From Stentor coeruleus (taxonomy: Eukaryota; Ciliophora; Heterotrichea; Heterotrichida; Stentoridae): a DNA stretch of 64,000 bases. Below are positions 1-7,824 of this stretch, piece by piece; position 1 is the first letter of the stretch, and each line of letters opens with the position of its first letter. The stretch lies in the NCBI GenBank assembly GCA_001970955.1, contig MPUH01000141.1, positions 32,532 through 96,531 on the forward strand. Reading direction: 5' to 3'. The notes below the pieces were generated by a model. It saw only the letters and a program-made list of their open reading frames with translations. It searched no databases and was not told the origin of the DNA. A program made the translations under genes and the position numbers.

Positions 1-775
1 TCTCATAGCTTTTCAAGTGGATAATAACATATACAGCATAACACAAATAATAAATTCTTTACAACATTATTTACAAACTCATACTCACAAGATAAACCAT
101 CGTCTTCGAGGTTCAAATTTCGAATCACAATATGTCCAACCATTAGGTCTAAGGCATTATCTTGTTGAAATGAAACCTAAATGTATGAGTTTTAAAGATA
201 TTTATGAAATTACTATAAATGAAGAAGGTATTGATCCTGATTTCTGGATCGATTCAGAAAACCCGACCTTACCAAGTCATCTTTTTTCTAGTTATGTACA
301 AAGAATACTTCAATCTCCAAATCGATATGCAGTATTTAGAAAGCAATTTACCGCACAATGGGCTTTATTATATGTTTTTTGTCAATTATTCTGTGTTAAC
401 CTAAGTGATATCCAATTATCTAAACTATGGTTATCTTTAAACTCAGGAACATTATCTTATGGGCTTTTTAATGTTGAATTACTTAGTCAGAAATCAGGGG
501 ATTTCCGATTAACCCCAAATATTACTGAAATCATTGGCCAAGCAGGTGTTGATGGAGTTATGCCAGCTGTTATTATAAATGCATTTCGAATTCTGCAAAA
601 ACAACTTCCTCAATTGCATGCTATGATACAATTAGTGCTTGATGAAAAGAAATTAGAATATGAAACACTTGGGAAAATTATTGAAAGCAACCTCGACTAT
701 AATTTTGTTGTTAAAAACCTAGAAACAGCCAAACAAGACTGGACAGGCTCATACGGCTGGTATCCTTGGTTTTAA
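1..775 (+). CDS. TRRAP: TRRAP/Tra1-like PIKK-family pseudokinase, C-terminal part
   Basis: This is the 3' end of a gene that runs off the left edge; the frame is open from base 2 with no stop, and no ATG is needed inside the window. The last residues, GSYGWYPWF, are a typical FATC terminus (Gly-Trp-x-Pro-Trp/Phe). Upstream, FRLTPNITE followed by a Gly-Val-x-Gly segment resembles the conserved stretch between kinase-like domain and FATC in TRRAP/Tra1. Known role of the family: a catalytically dead PI3K-like scaffold that docks transcription activators on SAGA and NuA4 histone acetyltransferases in the nucleus. The gene ends 24 bp before the convergent polo-kinase gene. The residues that would prove the kinase is dead lie outside the window. 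Another PIKK is possible but less likely given the FRLTPN stretch. Confidence 0.75.
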   Translation, partial: LIAFQVDNNIYSITQIINSLQHYLQTHTHKINHRLRGSNFESQYVQPLGLRHYLVEMKPKCMSFKDIYEITINEEGIDPDFWIDSENPTLPSHLFSSYVQRILQSPNRYAVFRKQFTAQWALLYVFCQLFCVNLSDIQLSKLWLSLNSGTLSYGLFNVELLSQKSGDFRLTPNITEIIGQAGVDGVMPAVIINAFRILQKQLPQLHAMIQLVLDEKKLEYETLGKIIESNLDYNFVVKNLETAKQDWTGSYGWYPWF

Positions 776-799
776 TAAATTAGATTTATCAACTAACTA

Positions 800-2503
800 T
801 TATGGCTCAAGGTCTTTTTCTTGTTGTTTTGGGTTGTTCAGCATACTTGACAAAATTTCCTTAGTATATTTAAGCCTTTTTGTCATTTCCAAGTTACTAC
901 TTTCTAATGCACTAGCTAAAGGAAAAGTGTTTCTTTCACCTTTTTTATTAACATAAGTCACCATTCTACTTTCTGATGATAATATTATCTCGGTATGGTC
1001 TTGAAAATTCACTTGGACAATTTTGTTGCTTAATCTAAACATTATCGCATGTCTAGTTCGCATCCATTTTTTCACATAAATTGTTGCATCATCTAAATTC
1101 TCTTCTTGAGGTTTTTCATTTGTTTCTTGTTTAACATCACCTTCTAAATAACTTCTAAAATGCTGGAGTAAGGTTATTTTTTTTTGAAGCTCTTTAGGGT
1201 AGTCTGTAAGCAGGTATGTGTTACAAACGTCCTGCTTTTCTGCCCCTTTTCTTTCAAAGTACTTGAATCTTAACCCTGGGATATTAAGGACGATTTTTGT
1301 TGAGTCATTAAAAAATACTCCTGTTGATCCATTAGAAAGAGTATATCCTAAACCATATTTGCTACTATAATCAACCCATTTTTTAACCCAAATTTCAGTA
1401 CCAACAGTTGATGCGCTACTTCTTAATTGTCGATTATTTTCTTCTTTTCTTATAGGACGATCTGTATTGATAAAATCATCTTTTAACCCTCTAGCTGAAG
1501 GTTTTGGTAAATTTGGTGTAGTTTCTATAAGCCTTAGATTCCCTGATGCTGAAGATGATGATCCTATACCCGGGACAAATTGTCTTAAATAAGAAGCTGA
1601 TGGAGGACAAGCTAAAGTTGATGGTGGTAAAGTTTTAGGAATTGTGTTTCCTTGATTAAAAAACTCATGAGCTTGGATTTCTGTTAAAGTTGGACGTTTT
1701 GTCGGGTCTGTAACTAGGATTCTTGTTATTAAGTTCTTACTAGATTCACTTAAAGGAACATTTTCAGGGAAGGAATATGCATTCATTCTGATTCTTCTAT
1801 AAGTTGTTTTTACATCAGAAGTCTCAAATGGAGGCTTACCTACTAATAAAGTATATGCAACAACACCTAATGACCATATATCAACTTCATAAGAATGCCC
1901 TTGTTTACCATCAAGAACTTCTGGGGCAATATAATTTGGTGTCCCACAAATAGTCCTTTTTTTCTCTCCATCAAACTCAAGCTTTGTCGCCAGGCCAAAG
2001 TCTCCGATTTTTATTTCCATCTTATCTGATAAGAAAAAATTACCCAGTTTCAAATCTCGGTGAATCACACGATGACCATGAAGATAACTTAGAGCTGAAA
2101 TTACTTGTACTAAATAACATTGGGTCTCTAATTCTGTAAGTCTTTTTCTTCTTCGAAGTAACTCGTTCATTGTTTGGTTTGTACAAAGCTCTAGTAAGAT
2201 GTAAACGTTTTCCGAATCTTCGAAAAAATGCTCGAAGCCTACTATGTTTGGATGATGAAGGCTTCTATGGATTTTGATTTCTGTCATTAGTTTCTGCTTG
2301 GCTCGGCTTTTTGTAAGAGAAGCTTTTGGGACGACTTTAGAAGCGGTTAGTTTTCGTGATTCCAGGCTTGTAAACTCATAACAGCGGGCAAAACCTCCTT
2401 TGCCTAAAAATCTCCCTTTTGAATATTGGCGAATAGATATTTCACCGTTTACTCTTACTATTTTTTCCTCAATGATCGCTGGTTGTTCATCAGCTTGAGC
2501 CAT
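800..2503 (-). CDS. PLK: Polo-like kinase (PLK1 type) with two polo boxes
   Basis: A 567-aa Ser/Thr kinase. The N-terminal kinase domain (about residues 28-285) has the polo-type glycine loop GKGGFARCYEF, the lysine in KVVPK, catalytic HRDLKLGNFF, GDFGLAT and the activation segment TICGTPNYIAPEVL with the phosphorylatable threonine kept. Two polo boxes follow, each starting with a WVKKW- or VKKWM-type motif (about residues 375-440 and 475-545). Family role: phosphopeptide-guided mitotic kinase acting at basal bodies/centrosomes, spindle and cytokinesis; in ciliates it is plausibly tied to basal body duplication (inference). All catalytic residues are present, so it should be active. The start is the ATG in a short A/T leader, and a TATAAA-like stretch lies about 25 nt upstream on the minus strand. 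Confidence 0.95.
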   Translation of the reverse strand: MAQADEQPAIIEEKIVRVNGEISIRQYSKGRFLGKGGFARCYEFTSLESRKLTASKVVPKASLTKSRAKQKLMTEIKIHRSLHHPNIVGFEHFFEDSENVYILLELCTNQTMNELLRRRKRLTELETQCYLVQVISALSYLHGHRVIHRDLKLGNFFLSDKMEIKIGDFGLATKLEFDGEKKRTICGTPNYIAPEVLDGKQGHSYEVDIWSLGVVAYTLLVGKPPFETSDVKTTYRRIRMNAYSFPENVPLSESSKNLITRILVTDPTKRPTLTEIQAHEFFNQGNTIPKTLPPSTLACPPSASYLRQFVPGIGSSSSASGNLRLIETTPNLPKPSARGLKDDFINTDRPIRKEENNRQLRSSASTVGTEIWVKKWVDYSSKYGLGYTLSNGSTGVFFNDSTKIVLNIPGLRFKYFERKGAEKQDVCNTYLLTDYPKELQKKITLLQHFRSYLEGDVKQETNEKPQEENLDDATIYVKKWMRTRHAIMFRLSNKIVQVNFQDHTEIILSSESRMVTYVNKKGERNTFPLASALESSNLEMTKRLKYTKEILSSMLNNPKQQEKDLEP

Positions 2504-2708
2504 GTTTATTATAAAAACTCCACTTTATATTGGAACCTTTCTTAAAACTCATCATCATAAAAAGCATATTTTTATCTGTTTCACATAAAATCTTCACTTT
2601 AACTTATTTTAAACCGAAAAAAATTCAACCCCAAGACTTATAACCTAAGTATTATATTAAAGTTAAACTGATACAATAATCCAAATGAAATAAGCGAATA
2701 AATATAAT

Positions 2709-3362
2709 ATGGTCGAAGATACTGATAATAAATATTCAAGATCAAATACTAAGCAACTTGACATGAAAACTGATATTCAAGTAAAAATTGTTATATTAGG
2801 AAATGCTAATGTAGGGAAATCCTGTATACTTCAACGTTATCTAACTGGTGCTTACTCAGAATCTCATGAGAATACTATTGGGGCGAAATTTTTAGGTAAA
2901 AGAGTTAAATGTCAAGGAAAGTATTTGAAATTAAATATTTGGGATACTGCAGGTCAAGAAAGGTATCAGAGTTTTTCTAAAATGTATTGTCGTGATGCTA
3001 AAGCTATTATTCTTGTTTATGATATTTCTGATTCTGAAACTATCGAAGGGATGAAAAATTGGTATATGATTATGTCTCATGATACTTTACCTAGAGATTC
3101 ACTTCTTTTTATTGCTGGGAATAAATGCGATTTAAGCTACCCTTCTGATTATGCTAAAAATCAAGTTATTAACTTTAGTAAAGAGATTAAGGCTGAATAT
3201 TTTGAAGTCTCTGCTAAGACTGGAGTAGGAATTAATGAATTGTTTATAAGAATTTCTAATCGATTTCTAGAAATGCAATGCCCTGTCAAGAAAAGTATTG
3301 TGTTGAATTATGACGATCACAAAAGTTCCACAGCAAAAAAAAAGAAAAGAAAATTTTGTTAG
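2709..3362 (+). CDS. Rab-family small GTPase
   Basis: A 217-aa small GTPase with the full G-box set: P-loop GNANVGKS (about residues 32-39), switch-I threonine in ENTIGAKF, G3 WDTAGQERYQS, G4 NKCD and G5 SAK. The DTAGQERYQS sequence and effector region point to the Rab group, nearest in feel to Rab5/21/22-type endocytic Rabs (inference). It would cycle between GDP- and GTP-bound states on vesicle membranes. The C-terminus is a lysine-rich stretch ending KKKKRKFC, a single terminal cysteine rather than the usual CC or CxC pair. The first ATG gives an 18-residue N-terminal extension; an internal ATG at 2763 would give a more usual length. Divergent from the polo kinase, with about 205 bp between the starts. 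Confidence 0.9.
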   Translation: MVEDTDNKYSRSNTKQLDMKTDIQVKIVILGNANVGKSCILQRYLTGAYSESHENTIGAKFLGKRVKCQGKYLKLNIWDTAGQERYQSFSKMYCRDAKAIILVYDISDSETIEGMKNWYMIMSHDTLPRDSLLFIAGNKCDLSYPSDYAKNQVINFSKEIKAEYFEVSAKTGVGINELFIRISNRFLEMQCPVKKSIVLNYDDHKSSTAKKKKRKFC

Positions 3363-4754
3363 AAGGCTTAAAAAATTTGAGATTATTTTAATGTTCATTA
3401 TGGTTTATGCGATTCATAATTAAAGACTTTTTATAAGGTTGTAGTTTATATAAAAAAATATTTTTTGCGAATTTTTAAAGGATTTTGATATCAACGTAAA
3501 TAATGATAGAAAAAAATATAGCAAGATTTTTAGCTTTAGTTTGATTCAAAACTATTATTGAATATAAAGAAAACTAGTATGACTCAATTGAAAAATCAGA
3601 TAAAAATATAAAGTTTATATATATTAGTAATTATACAGGCATATTTTTTATAGAAAAACTAAGCTTTCACTATTAGTGTTATAAAAATTATCAGGCATTT
3701 TCTTAAAACATCATCTCAGACCTTATTTTCTTTGAGATATTTCCTTATCTTTTTGGTTATATAATTTTAATGGCAAATCCCAGACTGAAAAAAATGCCAA
3801 TTTTATTATGGTAATCAAAAAAATATATAAAACTTAATAAAAATAGACTATTTGAGTATTTCATCTGATATACCTTTAGAACAAAAAAGATCAGAATTTT
3901 CATGAATGATAAATGAAAAAGGGGTAAGTTTCCGTATAGTTCTTATGCTTAATGATTCTAATAGAGAATTTTTTGAAAAGAAGCCATGAGTGGGAAATCA
4001 GGGTATGAATTTGAATTGAGTATTTTAGAAAATTATTTCAGGAAATTCTACACGAAACTATTTGATAATTAGATTAAAATTTTTTCTATAGCAGATTACT
4101 TGATCTCGCATTGAGGCCGTAAACCAAAGTATTGGCTTGTTGTAGCGCATTCCTAGGAAGTCACTCTATTTTCGCACCAAAAATCCCGTTCTTTCTCAAC
4201 AAAAAGTACAGGTCAGCTCTAGAGTTAAGTAAGATTTATTCAGGACTCTCCAATTCTCGGAAAATGATCTCGTATCAGTTATCGCTACAGAATTTGGCAG
4301 GCAAAAAAAAAAAGAAGATACACAAAACAGTTGAGTTCTCGTATCTTTAAATATATGGGTAACTCCAAAAAAAAGCAATAAAAATGGGTAACGAGTTCTT
4401 CAGAACTTGCCATCGGAAGGATCGAGAATCAATATTTAATTGATTATTAACTGTTTGATGATAAAAGTGCAAAGGATTTTATTGAGTCATTAGATTTAAA
4501 AACTAAATGCAATGACAATGACTACTGAAAAACTGCAAAGATTAGATAAATTATTAGGTTTTTACATGAAGAGTTTTGATTAAGCTGAATTAAACTTAGT
4601 TGAATTTTGAGACTATATATACAAGTTATAAGGCTTACTATTTTAATTAATTTTACTCTCTATTAATAAATTCTATAAAATTACTCAAAAGGTATAAATA
4701 ATTAAAACTATGTTATTTTTATCATTTTTCTATAACTTAAATATTCTATAAAAC
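3363..4754. other. Long intergenic stretch with a possible gene relic
   Basis: About 1.4 kb without an intact gene. Bases 3363-3900 are plain AT-rich spacer. Bases 3988-4590 are richer in G and C and have codon-like composition but are full of stops (see the separate pseudogene entry). From 4600 to the next ATG the sequence is AT-rich again and ends with TATAAAAC just before the start of the WD40 gene. Confidence 0.5.
3988..4590 (+). pseudogene. Possible decayed protein-coding relic
   Basis: A frame opening at an ATG (3988) reads MSGKSGYEFELSILENYF and continues to about 4440 with coherent-looking peptide stretches (for example KPKYWLVVAHS) interrupted by about eight stops of all three kinds. 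A second frame carries the later part (ELAIGRIENQYLIDY, then DDKSAKDFIESLDL) to about 4580. No GT-AG intron of 15-18 nt removes the stops. Base composition differs from the flanks. I do not recognise the family. The reading is uncertain because more than one frame looks coding-like; it may simply be non-coding. Confidence 0.3.
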
Positions 4755-7235
4755 ATGGTAAGATGCTCAAAATGCTGCTTTAAAGCTTTTTTTATGTGTC
4801 CATGCTCAAATATAAACCTATGCGAAGGCCATGCCCAACAGCATAGCATGGATCATCTTATCGCCAAAGAAAATATCCAATTAACTTTATTAGAATTCTC
4901 TATATCCATAAAAGAAAAAGCGCTTTTAGAATCAGAAATCAAATGTCGAATAACTATATTAGAAAACTGCAAAAAGCAAATCACTCAAGAAACATCTAAA
5001 TATATAAAAAACATCAAAGAACTCTTTAAAAATTCTATCAAAAATTTCAATAATTTGATTACAGAATACACCAGTTTAATAGGCAAAGATGAATTTGATA
5101 AAAATACTAAAGAAAATGTTGAAAAAATTATAAAAACAAGCATAGATCCGACAATAATAAAAAAATCTCTTACGAATAATTTTGGTATTGTAGATTATTT
5201 TTCAACAGAATTTATTAAAGAAGTTAAGTATGTTCAGGGAAATGCTTTTGAAAAGATTTTTTCGGAATATGATTTGTGTACGCAGGCGCATTTAGCAAGT
5301 GTTTATTGTGTGGCGATATCAAAAGATAGTAAATATGTTGCATCAGGAGATGGATATGGGGTTATAAGAGTATGGAATTTTAAAAATAAGGTTCAAGAAT
5401 GCTTTTTTAAAGGCCATACAAAGCAAGTTAAAAGTGTAGCTTTTTCACCAGATATGAAACATGTAATATCAGGTTCATTTGATACCACAGTTCGAATCTG
5501 GAGTATCGATAAAAAATCTGAAGTTATCAAACTACAGGGTCATACTGATAAAATATGGGCAGTTGCTGCAGCCCACAAGCTTCAATGTGCAGTTTCTGCA
5601 TCAAATGATAACACCTTATGCATATGGGATTTATCATTACTTAAACGGAAAAAAGTATTAAAAATCCATAAACAAGGTGTAAAATGCCTAGATATCTCAT
5701 ATGACGACTATCTTTGTGCTTCTGGCTCTATAGACAAAACAATAAAAATATGGAACTTACAAACCTATACTGAAATATCTACATTATATGGTCATATGGG
5801 TTCAATAAACAGTATTTCAATATCAAAAAGCAACAAAACCTTAGTCTCTGGATCTTCAGATAAAACCGTAAGAGTTTGGGACATAGAAAAAAAAGCCCAA
5901 TTAGCTATGCTGAAACAACATTCTGATATAATAAACAGCGTGAAAATAATAACTGATAGGAATTTAGTAATCTCAGCAAGCAAAGATAAATCAATAATTA
6001 TATGGGATCCACAATCAAAATCATCAGAAAATGTTTTAAAAAAACATAGTGATAATGTTACTAGTATAGCTTTAAGTAATGATTCTGAATATCTGATATC
6101 TGGATCATTAGATAAAAGTGTTAAAGTGTGGGATATCAGGACAAAAAATGTATTAGGTCAAATGCCAGGACATAATTCATCAATTGTTGCAGCTGGAATA
6201 TTCCCTATAAGTAACAAAGCTATAACATTAGGTAATGATAATTGTATTACAGCATGGGACACAGTAAAGAAAAGCCAAATATGCTGCTTACCTGGCAAAT
6301 CATATGCGATACAGTCTTTATCAGTGACAAATGATAATAAAATCATAATAGCAGCATGTGATGATATGAAAATAAAAGTTTGGGATACCGAAAACTATGC
6401 ACTTATAAATGAAATTATAGGACATACTGACCGAGTCTCATGTGTTGCGATATCACAAAATAATAAATTTTTTATTTCAGGATCTTATGACAAGATACTA
6501 AGACTATATGATTTACGGAATTATAAAGAAATAACAATCTTTAGAGGCCATGAAGATATTATCTATGCAGTTGTGTTTTTACAAAATGATGAATTAATAG
6601 CCTCAGTATCCAAAGATAAAACCACAAGAATCTGGAGTCTTCAAAATTATCGTCAATTATATACTTTTGAAGAACATACTGGGCCAGTACGTGGATTAAT
6701 TTCTTTAGATCAAAAGCTTATTTCAGCTTCTGAGGATAAAACTTTACGTGTTTGGAATATAAAAAAACGTTCATGTGAAGTAGTGTTAAAAGGTCATACA
6801 AATTATGTGATTTGTGTATGTGTTAATGATATTAATACTTTAGCTGCATCTGGATCATGTGATTGTAATATTATTATATGGGATTTAATAAATTATAATC
6901 AAAAGATTAAACTTACTGGACATACTGATAATGTTAAAGGAATTGCTTTTTCTAAATGTTCAGGCTTTTTAGTATCAGGATCTTGTGATAAAAGTGTGAG
7001 AGTATGGAATGTTGATTCGGGGAATGAAATTTATGTTTTGTTTGAATATTTTGCAGCTGCTATAACAGTTTTTATAACTAAAAATGAGGAATTAGCTGTT
7101 GTGAGCTATGATGATGGGACTGTTCATGTTTGGGATTGGAAGGAAAGATGCAAAATTGCTTTGATGTCTGGGATAGAATCGGTTAAGGATGAAATTATGT
7201 TATATCCTGAACTTGCTCGCTTTTTTAATAGTTAA
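4755..7235 (+). CDS. B-box-like zinc finger plus 15 WD40 repeats
   Basis: An 826-aa protein. Residues 1-45 form a Cys/His cluster (CSKCCF, CPCSNINLCEGH, then QQHSMDH) that looks like a B-box-type zinc site. Residues 46-150 are a Lys/Glu-rich, probably coiled-coil segment. From about residue 178 there are 15 consecutive WD40 units of about 42 residues, most starting GH and ending in VWD or IWN with a D-K-(S/T) turn, so two propellers plus one extra blade. There is no enzymatic domain; such proteins act as scaffolds. The B-box/coiled-coil/WD40 order recalls TRIM-like or NACHT-less WD40 scaffolds, but no RING is present. The repeat style matches the WD40 parts of the two channel genes at 55-63 kb, which suggests an expanded local family (inference). 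TATAAAAC lies directly before the ATG. Confidence 0.85.
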   Translation: MVRCSKCCFKAFFMCPCSNINLCEGHAQQHSMDHLIAKENIQLTLLEFSISIKEKALLESEIKCRITILENCKKQITQETSKYIKNIKELFKNSIKNFNNLITEYTSLIGKDEFDKNTKENVEKIIKTSIDPTIIKKSLTNNFGIVDYFSTEFIKEVKYVQGNAFEKIFSEYDLCTQAHLASVYCVAISKDSKYVASGDGYGVIRVWNFKNKVQECFFKGHTKQVKSVAFSPDMKHVISGSFDTTVRIWSIDKKSEVIKLQGHTDKIWAVAAAHKLQCAVSASNDNTLCIWDLSLLKRKKVLKIHKQGVKCLDISYDDYLCASGSIDKTIKIWNLQTYTEISTLYGHMGSINSISISKSNKTLVSGSSDKTVRVWDIEKKAQLAMLKQHSDIINSVKIITDRNLVISASKDKSIIIWDPQSKSSENVLKKHSDNVTSIALSNDSEYLISGSLDKSVKVWDIRTKNVLGQMPGHNSSIVAAGIFPISNKAITLGNDNCITAWDTVKKSQICCLPGKSYAIQSLSVTNDNKIIIAACDDMKIKVWDTENYALINEIIGHTDRVSCVAISQNNKFFISGSYDKILRLYDLRNYKEITIFRGHEDIIYAVVFLQNDELIASVSKDKTTRIWSLQNYRQLYTFEEHTGPVRGLISLDQKLISASEDKTLRVWNIKKRSCEVVLKGHTNYVICVCVNDINTLAASGSCDCNIIIWDLINYNQKIKLTGHTDNVKGIAFSKCSGFLVSGSCDKSVRVWNVDSGNEIYVLFEYFAAAITVFITKNEELAVVSYDDGTVHVWDWKERCKIALMSGIESVKDEIMLYPELARFFNS

Positions 7236-7824
7236 AATTGGAATAATTTTTTTGTAGTGAAGTGATTTTTATCAGTTTTAGTTTGTGGGATTTGCAATAT
7301 TTTTCAATTCCATTACCAGATAAAAAGCAATAATTCTTGCTAAAATAATAAAAAAAGTGCACCTATACTCCTTATTATTATCAATATTTTGAGAACTTAT
7401 AACAAGTTTGATTGACACCATTTCAACTCACTTGATTACAAAAACCATTCACTATTCTGAGAATATCCAGAAACTGAAACAAATACAAAACTAGAAAAAG
7501 GGCTAAAAAGACCTAAGCATTAAGCATTTAATAAATCATAGAAACAAAACTCTAAAATAACATTTCCAAATAGAATATATTTGAATAAAATAAAAAAAAA
7601 CCTTGTGCATATTTTTTCTTAATGCACTTAAAGAAAAGTAAAACTTGAATTTATCGTTACAAAAACATAATAAAATACAAATAAAATCCTTAACCCCATA
7701 TTTCTTAAATCCATATCATAATATCTATTCTCTTCTCAATTCCAAAATTCATCGTTTTTCTCTATAACCTTATAAAAATTTCATAACTTCCTCCTTTCTC
7801 GAAAAAAGTATATAATATATAAAA
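7236..7824. other. AT-rich intergenic spacer
   Basis: 589 bp between two same-strand genes. I see no coding frame, RNA gene or repeat. A CCTTATAAAAATT stretch about 55 nt before the anoctamin ATG could be a TATA-like promoter element. Confidence 0.5.

Noticed and set aside
1-775. Start of the first gene at base 17
   Set aside because: That codon is GTG and the frame is open to the left edge, so it is an internal position of a truncated gene.
4132-4350. Plus-strand 72-codon frame
   Set aside because: It has no ATG start (TTG) and lies in the stop-riddled island; it is at most one frame of the possible relic.
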